From positions 2,861,849 to 2,925,848 of the forward strand of contig JANVCC010000011.1 in NCBI GenBank assembly GCA_025345505.1: 64,000 bases of DNA. The letters are read 5' to 3'. This document shows positions 9,371 to 20,330 of this stretch, piece after piece. The first letter of the stretch is position 1, and each line of letters opens with the position of its first letter. The stretch comes from Todiramphus chloris collaris. Lineage: Eukaryota > Chordata > Aves > Coraciiformes > Alcedinidae. The notes below the pieces were generated by a model, which was not told the origin of the DNA, did no database searches, and saw nothing but the letters and a program-made list of their open reading frames with translations. The position numbers were made by a program, and so were the translations under genes.

Positions 9371-10500
9371 AATAGAATTATAAAATAGCTTGTGTTGGAA
9401 GGGACCGTAAAGATCATCTAGTTTCAATCCTCCTGCCATGGGCAGGGACATCTTCCACTAGACCAGGTTGCCCCATCCAGCCTGGCCTTGAACACTTCTA
9501 GGAATGGGGTATCCACAACTTCTCTGGGCAACCTGTTCCAGTGTCTCACCATCCTCAGTGTAAAAAATTTCTTCCTAATATCTAATATCAATCTGCCCTC
9601 TTTCAGTTTTAAACTATTACCCATTGTCCTATCACTACCATCCCTGACAAAAAGTCCCTCGACGTCTTTCTTACAGGCCCCCTTTAAGTCCTGAAAGGCC
9701 ACAAGAAGGTCTCCCCAGAGCCTTCTCTTCTCCAGGCTGAACAACCCCAACTCTCTCAGCCTGTCCTCACAGCAGAGGGGTTCCAGCCCTTGGATCATTT
9801 TTGTGGCCTCCTCTCGCCCTGCTCCAAGAGGCCCATGACCACACTGTGCTGAGGACTCCAGAGCTGGACCCAGCACTGCAGGGGGGTCTCCCCAGAGCAG
9901 AGCAGAGGGGCAGAATCCCCTCCCTCAAACTGCTGACCACACTGCTCTGGGTGCAGCCCAGGATGCCATTGGCTTTTTGGGCTGCCAGAACATGTTGCTG
10001 GTTCATGTCCAGCTTTTCATCCCCCAGTACCCCCAAGCACTTCTCTGCAGAGCTGACCTCCATCCACTCATCCCCCAACCTGTATAGATACCAGAGATTT
10101 CCCAGACCCAGGTGCAGGACCTCGCACTTGGCTTTGCTGACCCTCATCAGCTTTGCATGGACCCACTTCTCAAGCTTGTCCAGGTCCCTCTGGATGGCAT
10201 CTCTACCCTCCAGCCTGGCAACCACACCATTTAGCTTGGTGTCACCTGCAGACTTGCTGGTGGTACACTCGATCCCACTGTCCATGTTGCCAAAAAAGAT
10301 GTTAAATATTGCCTGTCACAATACTGACCCCTGAGGAACATCATGCATCACTGGTCTTCACTCATATATCAAGCCATTGACCACAACTCTTTAAGTGTGG
10401 CCACTCAGACAATTTCTTGTCTTCTAAGTGTTCCATCTGTAAAATCTGTGTCTCTCCAATTTAGAGGCAAGGGTGTCATGTAGGACAATTTTGAGACACA
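9371..10500 (-). mobile_element. CR1 LINE, long 3' part with degenerate ORF2
   Basis: Minus-strand frames 9767-10285 and 9424-9876 give the ORF2 palm-to-C-terminus order: DSGIEC, a damaged catalytic box reading SAGDTKL instead of [31 protein letters not shown], then [37 protein letters not shown]. The 3' tail lies at the low-coordinate end (about 9371-9440). Beyond 10330 older CR1 sequence can be followed to about 10500 (complement of the segment just upstream of the RT core), where similarity fades. Several frameshifts; inactive. Confidence 0.92.
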
Positions 10501-12232
10501 TTCCTTGTGGATACAGTGTTTAGTGACACCTGAAAACCTGTCATCACTTCTTCTCACAGCTGGCCTGGAAACTATGCCTGGTAAGCTACGGAGAACCATA
10601 GACTGCCTAAACTATAGCAGAAAAACTGCCCCAACATCAGTAGTTAAGCCAGGAGCTTCAGTTTGTTCCCAGATGTAAATCCATCTACACACTGTTAATT
10701 TATTACTCTTAATATAGACATGGGACGGAGGTGACTTCTCTCAGGCTCATGACCTCAACCTGGGGTCATGACTCCTTCTTTAGGAGTTACTAATTTAAAT
10801 GTAGTTGGAAATGAGTCTGTGTGAGCTCAGGGTCATTAAATTAGCCAGGGAAACAGGCTGTAGCCGGGGGAAGAGACAGTAATCTTCATTGGAAAGCACC
10901 AAGGGAAAGCCAGGCACGGATCTCTCTGGGATGCCTTGCGAGAATGAATCAGACCTGCCAGGATGTGGGGAGAGGGGGGGAGACGACCCACTGGAGGCTT
11001 TTTTTCTGTACTGAACAAGCAAATGATTTTACGAAACCGGCAATCCCCCAGTGTCTCCTTGCACAGCCCTGTGCAGCCAGCGGAGGAAATTGGTAACTGT
11101 ACCCAGCAAGCCTGTTTTTAATTAACAAATAATTATCTACAAATTGCTGTAATTATTGCCTTGGATTCCAGAGGATGGGGACGTTAGTGCGAGATGAGCA
11201 CAGTTTCCTTGCGAGTGAAATATTTTCCCTGCCTTATCTCCAGCGCCCTGCTGCTGTGAGGTTTGGGGACTCGGCAACTCTTTCCTTTTCAGAAAGTGAT
11301 AAAACAGCTCCGGCTGCCTGGAAGGGGAAGCATGGTGGAAAAGGCACTGAAGGGAGGACAGGTTCTTTTGTTTATCGGGTTGTCTACCCTCACGCTGAAG
11401 TGTTTTGGGTGATGCCAATTAAGATGTAAACCCTGGCACCAGATGCCAGGAGGAGACTGCTTGCGTGCTGGTGAGTTGACGGAGCAAAATGAGCATCCTG
11501 GTTTGTGAGTTTTCAATTGGAAGGGGGTAAAACCAGATTTGGTAAAAGGGAGTTAGTGTTAATTCAGATCAAATGAAGAGTATGGAGCTGCCCAGAGCCT
11601 TTAGCACTGAGGGATGCTGGTCTGGAGAGGGTGAGGCAGCAGCCACAGTGACTTTCTGGACCACGTTTCAGAGGGAGGCTGTCGCGCGCAGAGCCCTTCC
11701 ACCGTTTTTCCTTCATGCTCTGCTGCCAAATTTTGTGATGGATATCCACAACAACCACCTTTTCTGCTTACAAAGAGTGTTCCCCATGGCAGCCTAAGTA
11801 CTAACACACAGGGGTGTTTATTGTCCTGAATATTGTCCTAGACCTTTCAACAGGTCTGACAGGGGAAAATCCACCCCAGTTTTTAGGGAAGGCACTGAAA
11901 GACTATGACATGTCCCAGGGTGGATGGGCAACCTGCTAAAGAGTTCCTGATCTGAAACTTCAGCCTTGCTTGGAATGTTTAATCTCGGAATCCTATTGCC
12001 TCCCAAGAAACAATGCCATTTTTTTCTGTCACTCCTAAGCGATTCCCCTAAGTGATGCCACTCGCTGCCAGGGTTTCCATGACAGCCTCTGCTTCCAGCA
12101 ACCAGGACACTTTTTATTATTCATCTGTGGCATATTTACCTGAGCTGAGCTGTCTGTACCATGCTGTGAAATGTTGCCTTTGTTTACTGCATACTACGTT
12201 TTTCCACTTCTCCATGTTGACATTAACTACTT

Positions 12233-12234
<2 letters not shown>
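10501..12234. other. Single-copy sequence; one candidate conserved non-coding block at about 11085-11260
   Basis: No exon recognised. The block 11085-11260 contains TAATTAA, AATAATTA and GTAATTATTGCC in a clean, repeat-free context, typical in appearance of developmental enhancers. That is an impression only. Open frames here (11137-11418, 11175-11429, 11573-11797) overlap on both strands without motifs. Confidence 0.35.

Positions 12235-12265
<31 letters not shown>
12235..12265 (+). repeat. Run of 31 G
   Basis: An uninterrupted guanine homopolymer of 31 bases. Frames crossing it (12052-12576 plus, 12117-12332 minus) owe their length to the poly-Gly/poly-Pro it encodes and are not genes. Tracts like this can form G-quadruplexes and are prone to length errors in sequencing and assembly. 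Confidence 0.95.
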
Positions 12266-12268
<3 letters not shown>

Positions 12269-13499
12269 GACGGGGTGCTGCAGCCCCTTCCAGGGCTATA
12301 TGGGATGTATTGCTGACTCTTGCGGCATCCATTCATTCACTTGTAATAAAACTCTTTCTTGGTGAAGAGATGTTGTGGCTCCTTCTTGCAGAAGAGCATA
12401 AAGAACAGGGCAAATTGAGACCTTGGTCCTGCCCTCACCCTCAAATTTACTGGCAGAACAATATAAGAGCCCTTAATCATGCTCAGAAATATTCCACTTG
12501 TCCTGAAAATTTAGACACGGCAGCTGATTTTCTGATCCTTTCTGGGGTAGCAGGAGGAATTTGTTTGAATGCATGAACCCATGTTACTGCTGATGCCCAA
12601 CATGGTCCCCAACATCGGCCAGTCTTGAGGAGCTTCATGCTCTTCAAACCCCCTGAGGTTTAAGCTCCCAGCATGAACTCATCCTTTCAGAGCTCACATC
12701 AGGACCTCAGCAGGCGCAGAAAGGCATTTCTCAATCGTTTCAGGGCTTGTTGTTGAGCTTTGCTTTTCATGTGAGTGAAAAATTACCCGCTGTGAAAGCT
12801 GAGTCTTTGCCCTTAGCATGGTGCCCTAGATGCTGGGACCATGTTGAGCATCAGTAATGTTCCTGCCTTATTCAAGTCATGGCTGTGCCTCAGATATGTG
12901 GGTCTAACAGGAAAACAAAGAAAATCAGACCATGCTTCAGCATTAGGATCAAGAAGTAGCTTTTTTTTTCTTTTTTAATACCTACTGCTCCCCCACGCAC
13001 TGTGGCCTTTAAATAGATGGTTTCTAATGAATGGAAATAGTTCATGGACAAAGAGGCTGTCATGAGAAATGATTGATTGTGCTTAATATTTTATTTTTCG
13101 AGGCTTAAAAGAAAATCTCTGAAATATCCTTTGGCAGGTCTGTGAACCTAATGAAGTGATTCATAGAGATGCGGAAGGAACTGAGGGCCTGTTACCAGCA
13201 GAGCAGGACAGGGTTGGTAGTGTTTCTTTTGCAACACGTCTGAAGAACACTGTGGGGGAAAGGAAAACAAAGGCAAAATTCAGATTCAGTTGCTTCAGTC
13301 CTGCTGACAAGAGAAAATCTAAGCCTTTCTAACCACTGTGCTCCCACAGTATTTAAGAAGAAGAGAGAGGAAACCAACTCTTTGTTGGTTTCACCCAAAT
13401 TTCCTTTGAAATTGGAGTATCCACAGCTTACTGTGCCCAGCATCACTGCGGTGTTTTATACCACGAAGCTTTAATGCCTTTGGAGAGTTCCCATGGGAA
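12266..13499. other. Unassigned non-coding sequence
   Basis: No gene or repeat recognised. There is a T-rich run at about 12961-12977. Confidence 0.4.
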
Positions 13500-13634
13500 A
13501 CAAGTGTCCTGTTGTGCTGCTGGGCTACACCGGTGAAACAACTTGTCCTAAATCACACAAAAGGTCAAGGTCACGCATGGGATTTGAACTCTGATCTTCT
13601 GATGTCTCATTCCATGCATGCGCCATCAGCTCTT
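13500..13634 (-). mobile_element. MIR-like tRNA-derived SINE relic
   Basis: On the minus strand the order is an A-box-like TGGCGCATGCATGG (complement of about 13612-13626), a B-box-like GAGTTCAAATCC (complement of about 13579-13590), then GTGTGATTTAGGACAAGTTGTTTCA. The last part resembles the MIR core GTGTGACCTTGGGCAAGTTACTTAA. The two pol III boxes are in the right order and spacing for a tRNA head. It is an old, diverged copy; the family name is inferred from memory of the consensus. Confidence 0.6.
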
Positions 13635-16600
13635 GTTTTTCTCATGCTTCATTTCACTCCAGATTGTTTGTGCTACCTTCAACCTCTCCCAGATGACAAT
13701 GGTGCTCTTTGCTGCCTCCAGCGTGTCCCCACAGGGGACATGCCCCTGAAAGGCTGGAGGAGCTCTTTGCTCCATGTGAAGGAAGAAGCCACCTCATGGT
13801 CAGCTGCTCTATGGGATGGCCTGATAGTTTTTCCTCTGCAAAATCAGTATAAATAAGGATAGGATAACAAGCTTTTTGGAAAAATTCTGACCTATTCTCC
13901 AGGTGAGTGTCACCTTCCAGTTAAGGGACAGCAGCCACCTCACCTAACTCTTGAGTGCTTTCATATAGATATATACGTCTGAGCGGTTGTTCTCGCTCCC
14001 TGTATAGTTGATGCAGACAAATAAGCTCCTGTAGGGAGCAAGATGTCCCATCCTGAAGTAGACCTGTAAAATGGTCTAGGTGCATGCTCACAGCAGCGCC
14101 TGTCATGGCAATGTCAGATAGTGAAGCCTCCTTGGTTAGGAGAGATGTATCCATTTGCAATTTGTTGGCTGTGCTTGAGAAGTTAGAGCAATCCTGTGGT
14201 GCAGGGAGGAATATCTTAAAAAACATCTCCACTGACATTGCGTGTACAGGTGAGACCTCACTGCTGCTAGCGAGGTGCTTCAGGTGTTCAAAATACACTG
14301 TTTTCTGCTTCTTCAGTCACAATCGGCACTGACTACATCACGATATTCCTTTTTTTTTTCTTCCGTGTACTTCTTCTCTTCTGTCACTAGATGCCAGCAG
14401 AGGTCTCGTAACATCACACCAAGGACTGATTTGTACCCACTTCTGTACCAGGCAGTTCGTGGCCTGGACAGCCTGCTGGGTGCCCCAGATCATCCTGACG
14501 ACTTCTAACAACTCTTTGTCTACTAATTTCTCTGTCAGATTAGGTGTAAATAAAATATTTAAGTCAAAACTTCCACCTTTTGTGTGGAGCTGCTGGTGTA
14601 CATTTTCCTGCTTCATCACTTCTGTCGTCCCCATCCTGTTTTTAAGAATTTTTCTCACACCTGCTTGATGCCCTTTGTTTTAAACTAGGTTTGTGCCCTT
14701 CAAAGTTGCACACTGTTCACCTCATTTAATCCAACAGGAGTGCTCACACATACAGGCAATTGGAACACCCTCCAGCCCTGCTTCTATACAACACCTGCAG
14801 ACACTGAGCTGAGCTCCCAAGGAATAGGTGGTTCCTGGGGGGATAATTTCTGTGGGAACTGGCACCTAAATATGAGCATACATACAGCACATGGACCTTG
14901 TGTGATTATTAATTGAACCAGGTCTCTGATCTGCACAATAGTATGCTGTGGGGAAGGTATGATCTATGCTCTTAGGAGAGGCCAGGACACTTTAGAAGAC
15001 ATTCTATGTGATTTATTTGTAGTTTCATAGGAGATTCTGGGACAATATTTCACAAGAAGGATTTTCATTACAAAATTCTCAAAACCTAAATCCCCAACAG
15101 CAATCTTCAGTGCCTGCAGCTCTTGGGTGTGCTCCAGGATTTTGTCCTTGTTAAAACCAGAGTAGAGGAGATGCTGAGATCCTTTCACTCTTTCAGATAT
15201 TTCAAAACCAGAAAATGTATTTCAAGCTTCTTGTCAGTGACTAGAAGAAACTTCCATATTGTTTCCTGTAGAGATGGTGGCTGTTGCCTTTGTTTTCTCT
15301 GCAGTATGATTGTTACTCTCAAAGTCAGTGATAACCTACATGTACTGGTAGCCCTTTATGATCTGTCCTTGGCTTGCTGCTCCTGTTGATTTTAACCACG
15401 AAGGATCACATCCCTAGAGAGCTGTTGTAGTGCATTATGATGGAAAACTAAATCACTCAGAATTTTCATTTCTGATCACTCTGTCTCCAGCCCAGAGATG
15501 GTTGAAGGAGAGAAAATGATATTCTTTCTTTGGTGTTATGCCCTAGTTGTTCCTGGTGGTGGAGATGGAGGTTTCTAGGAAATGATGCCTCCCAGTTCAT
15601 TGTAGCTATCTAAATATCAGGCAGCCAAACTAAGCTGGCAGTACGGGATCCCCATATGACAAAACATCCAGGTGGATAACTCTCCAAAATGGTTCTGCTC
15701 TTCCCATGATGAATACCCAAAATAGGAGTTAGGAAGTTTAAGAGAAGATGATGTCTTTCAGTTGGCCATGAAGGGAAAGATTAGATAAGTCACTTAGACT
15801 AACTGCTGACACTCATGTGAGATGAATCCCACCACTGGGAAGGAAGAGCTTGGAGATCATTCTCTGTGTGTCCTGAGGAGCCCAGTGTGTCCACCTGAGT
15901 CCCATGGAATAGGTCAGGGTAGGGTAGGGTATGGGAGGAGAGGAGGAGAGGAGATGGCTAAGACAGACTGAGAAAGATACTTAAGCTATAGGTAGGTGTA
16001 ATATTCATCAAGAACCATGCAGATACCTCTTTCTTACGGAAGTCACTGATTATGCTTTTCTCCCAATGCCACATGCTTCATCCTCAGATCTGGGAGCTGT
16101 CCTGTCCCTAGGAGATGTAGCTCAGGTGCTGGCTGATGCATCATGGGGAAAGCCTGGCAGTGTCTGGGAGCTGGCCCATCACTAGCAGGGGACCCTGAAC
16201 ATCACTTGACATGTCCCAGAGCATGAAGCAGTTCCTGTGTGAACTAGATAGGGTCTTCCTATCTTTTTCATGTCCTGTTTTAGAAACTGTGATTCAAGGT
16301 AAAATCCAGTCTGTAAGTGACAAGTATCTAGGTCACCCTGGCAATGCCACAGCTGGCAGAGTGGCGAAGGGAGGGGAGAAGGATGACGCTGATGAATCAG
16401 AGCTGAAAGCAGACCTTTAGAGACACTGGTACAGCCTGAATGTTATAGATCAGCTCCTGCTGACCTAAAACATTCACCTTGAGGTTCAAAGGATGGCTTC
16501 TAAGCCTTGTAACTGCAGTTTGGGGATTAAAAGGGGACCTGAGAAGCCCCCATGGTCTGTGTCTCAGGAGGAAGAGCCTGCAATTAGGCAGCTATGTGTC

Positions 16601-16975
16601 TGTGGTACCAACTGAGATTTTAGATCTGGAAGCATCTGTCCCAACAGTGATTTGATTTTGTGCAATGTGTCTCATGCTACCATATTGCTAAGCATGTCAC
16701 TAAATTCTTGCACATCAAAGGAACAAAGTACATCAAGCAAAACTGCATAAGCCACACTGCAGTTCAGTTTTGACAAAAGATGCGTAGACAACCCTGAAGG
16801 CTGCAGTCCTCTAGATAGCAGCAAAACTCATGTAAGCCCAGAAGCAATGCAGTTTTTCCTGTGACACTGGGCAAAAGGCTTGCAGGTAAAGTTGGATTAG
16901 GAACTGTCCCAGACTCAAGTAGTCCAGAGATCATCCTGAGTCTGATCGTAATTTTCCAGGAGGATTGAAGCATTA
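13635..16975. other. Single-copy sequence; unexplained minus-strand open stretch at 13921-14658
   Basis: Minus-strand frames 14338-14658 and 13921-14298 are in the same reading frame, separated only by two nearby TGA codons, giving about 245 codons. I recognise no domain, and chance frames of this size occur elsewhere in the window. A short (AGGGT) cluster lies at about 15912-15930. No other structure seen. Confidence 0.35.
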
Positions 16976-17095
16976 TACTTAACCTTTCTGTGCTTCCATT
17001 TCCTGGTCCATATTTGTTTTCCTCCATATTCAATGGAGGAGATGAGGATTAATTAGATAAGGATGTTTGATGAAGACCAAAAAGCTTTGCAGTTG
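16976..17095 (+). mobile_element. MIR-like SINE relic
   Basis: ACTTAACCTTTCTGTGCTTC at 16977 onward, then CATTTCCTGG, matches the MIR core (acttaacctctctgtgcctcagtttcctc). GAGGATTAATTAGATAA at 17044-17060 then matches the downstream part (gaggattaaatgagataa), followed by AAGCTTTGCAG. About 30 bases between the two parts are diverged. Identification is by eye. Confidence 0.55.
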
Positions 17096-17187
17096 TTGAA
17101 GTCTCAGGTTACACTTTGCTAGGCCAGCTCACTTCAGATCTTCAGAGTTAATATTGCAGTGCAGAATTTGACCACAATATTACTGTT

Positions 17188-17593
17188 AACCCCTCTGCTG
17201 TGAGGCCAGGCTGAAAGAGTTGGGATTGTTCAGCCTGGAGAAGAGAAGGCTTCAGAGAGACCTTGAGGCTTTTCACTTCTTTAAGGGGGCTTACAAGAAA
17301 GATGAGGACAGACTTTTTAGCAAGGCATGTTGTGACAGGACAAGGGGAGATTTAGACTAGATAGAAAGAAGACAAGTTTTACACTGAGGGTGGTGAGACA
17401 CTCGCACAGTTTGCCCAGAGAGGTTGTCAATGCCCCATCCCTGGAAACATTCCAGGTGAGGTTGGCTGGGGCTCTGAGCAACCTGCTCTAGTTACAGATG
17501 TTCCTGCTCCCTGCAGAGGGGCTGGACTAGATAACCATTAAAGGTCCTTTTCAACCCAAACCGTTCTGTGAATCTGTGACACCATGATTCTAA
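17188..17593 (+). mobile_element. CR1 LINE 3' fragment
   Basis: Starts at AACCCCTCTGCTGTGAGGCCAG and runs through the ORF2 C-terminal segment. It has small deletions near 17335-17360 compared with the similar copy at 7785-8202. It ends in a damaged CR1 tail (GTTCTGTGAATCTGTGACACCATGATTCT). Non-coding. Confidence 0.92.
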
Positions 17594-20019
17594 GTCCAGC
17601 AGTTATCTCACTACCTGGAGCCATGCTCCAACACTAGAGCTGTCATTCACCAACACACATGGAGATAGAAGTCCCTGGGACAGGTTTTTCATTCAGGACT
17701 GATGGGTGACAAGAATGGACAGACAGCATGAAGGCTGGGTAAAGGCCATCATAGGCCATAATGGAGAGGATGCTGAGGTGGCTGTGGTGAAGATGCAATG
17801 CAGAAGGTGGTGCAACTGAATGATGGGGTGAACATCTAACCATGTCCTCCGCTGATGGTGGAGGAAACCCAGAGGATTGACTTAAACTAGATGCCCACTA
17901 CTAGATTAAGTCAGTGGATGTCTAAGGCTCATTTCATTGCCTAGGTGGAAGTACTTAGTGCAATACAGAGACCATGGAATATGTGGGATATCTGAAATAG
18001 GGGTGATAGATCTGACACAGAATCTGAGTCTTGTGCACTCCTGGAACAGAAACTGGAGACAAAGTAGGACACCAGAGCATCTCAAATGTTTTGAACATAT
18101 ATGTGTGGGCAGCTAAATAGAGCTTCTATTCAATACACACCATAAAGATGGGGGAGCAATTCAACCTACATCTGCATGGCTCGGTTGCTTTTCTGACTCC
18201 ACAAGTGCCCTGACTAGTTCTTCATGTACTTTAGCAGGAACTCACACACGTGGTCAGTGTAGACACCTGCATATAGACACCTATGTGCCCAGCTGAAACC
18301 AACCTGTGGGTTCCTTCTAATTCAGATCCTTCAGCAACAGTGCTGAGATACTCCACAGAATAAAAGAGAGCGCCACTCTAGAGACCGGCTATATTTCCCA
18401 CAGCAGAAGGAGATAGGAACAGGGTTCTCAGGACGTTTGTTCTTGCCTTCAGACAGGTTCCCATTTGAGACTTTCCAGGTCAGGAGGGTTAAGGTACACC
18501 AAATCCCTCCTGCCCAGAGCCCTTTGTACTGTATTTCCCTAGATTTCATCTCTTCCTTCTTGAATTCCTCTCCATCCCAACTTTAACACAGAAACTTAAG
18601 GCCCTTCTTTTAGACATGCCAAGACCTCTCGTCCCATACCAACTCTCTTGTCTTATTTTTGCCATAATGCACTGATACTCCCGTCTGTCCCATAATAAAT
18701 GGGCTAGTTACCCGTGTTATAAATAAGTCAAACCCAGTTACAACTTTTTGTCACTCCTGGACAAGAACATGTTTACATTTATAGGCCACCATCTCCATAC
18801 AGAACATTACATAAGAAACAAATGCAATGCATCTCCCAGGGCTCTTTTTCTCTAGAGAATCAAGATGCTTTCCATGTGCCTGGTAACAGTACAAAATAGT
18901 CTGCTATTAAAATTCAAAAGCAAGTAAAATAGCCCTTCCCTGCAGGCTCTATTTCTATGAGGCATTTCTGATGCGAATCCAGAGTCTCTGCAGAGACCTG
19001 GCACATGAAATCCAAATTATATAGCTAGAATTCCGTTCTTTAGAAGTGCCTGTGTGAAGCACAAAATCCCTTTGCAATTCCTTCTGGTGATGAGAGGTAG
19101 CTCCTTATGTTCAGACCGCTCCCCTCAGCATGCCTTGGGCTGAAGGCCCACAGGGCTTGTAGCCCAGGAACTACCTCCCTTTCCTGTGGTCTTCCTAGGT
19201 GAGGGGAGAACCGATCTCCTACATCCTTCAGAGCACAGCGGAGGGTTCACAGGCAGAATCACCCTCTTGCTTTCTCCAGCCCCTGAAAACACCCTGGGAC
19301 CACATCTGTGTTTCCACCCCCTTCTCTGAAGCCTTCCCACTGGCATCTGAAAGGGCACATCTACAGCTACACATTTTGGGCTATTTTGTCATGGGGATAG
19401 GTTAGAAATGAATCATGGTCATTTTCATGATTACTTGTACAGCAGAGTATTTCCACACAGTGAGCCATTATGAACCCATAGGTGGAGAAGATAATTATGA
19501 CTGGTGTAAAGCTGTGCCTAATTTCCCACTCCATAATGGGGAGACAATAACTCCCTTTCTTCATGGAAGTGTGTGACGATTTAATCACAAGGGGAGCTCG
19601 GTATTTATAGATTTTAAAGACACCACTATGATTATATATTCCCACCTTCTGCATAACAAAGCGCAAAGAGCATCAGACATTAACGTCTGTGTCGAGTTCA
19701 TATTTTTTGCTTGACTTAGTAGTATAGCTCTTAAAAAGATATTCATGTGACCATTCTGAATGTATATCTGTCAAGTTATGAATCCCATTTTCTATGTTGA
19801 CTTGCATACAGCATTTTAATTTCCATTTATAAATTCATCTTGGGAGCAAAACACCCATTTTGTGTTGCTATCTGTTGATTTTATACTTACACCCCATTCA
19901 GTGCAAGGTTTGAGCAATGTCAGCCCATCAGTGCCCTGATCATAGAAGGAGTCTGACACATCCCTGAGAGATCATCACAGAGACATTGTGGACATAACCA
20001 TGTGTGTCCCTGGCACCAG
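17594..20019. other. Single-copy sequence; candidate conserved block at about 19440-19690
   Basis: No gene recognised. The block 19440-19690 has AATTATGA, TTTAATCAC, a TATTTATAG box and a short inverted repeat CAGAC-ATTAAC-GTCTG (19674-19689) in repeat-free sequence. Its conservation is unproven. Confidence 0.35.
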
Positions 20020-20330
20020 CTGAATGATACGACAGAAAACCTTCCTTGGATTGTGAATGACATCAGGAACTATTACTTTTTGCAACTGGATGAGTCTATG
20101 GGTTTAGCCCATGTAATTGATTGTTTGCTTTATGTTTGTGTACCAAATTACAGAGGACAAAAGTTTTACTTTGTCTTTTTTTCACTTGTATCACCAAGAA
20201 AGTGAGGATCATCTTTATGTGATGACTTCATGAATGACCAAATAATACTGACTGGAATCTCTTTGTAGGAATGTATATGGATGAGCCAAAATAAAATTTA
20301 TAGGAATGGTATGCCCAAGCATGTCCAGTT
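20020..20330 (+). mobile_element. Relic of a hAT/ZBED-family transposase
   Basis: From 20020 the frame reads LNDTTENLPWIVNDIRN, then YYFLQLDESMGLAHVIDCLL with the QLDES core at 20083-20097, then YVCVPNY. This resembles the LSNDT...RRI...DI, ..QLDESTD.A.. and LLVYVR pattern of ZBED5/FAM200/GTF2IRD2-type proteins, which derive from Charlie-like hAT transposases. After a frameshift, FVGMYMDE at about 20262-20285 matches the (C)VGVCTDGA block around the second catalytic aspartate. Stops and frameshifts make it a dead copy. Only this middle part is recognisable. Confidence 0.5.

Noticed and set aside
9801..10334. 177-codon plus-strand frame
   Set aside because: Antisense shadow of CR1 ORF2 in the minus-strand copy.
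12052..12576. 174-codon plus-strand frame
   Set aside because: Its length comes from the G run read as poly-Gly; the flanking peptide has no motif, and the minus-strand frame over the same bases is poly-Pro.
16081..16200. Short open stretch reading LSLGDVAQVLADAS
   Set aside because: Briefly suggested a mesothelin/stereocilin-type repeat, but it is under 40 codons and followed by a stop with no supporting exon.
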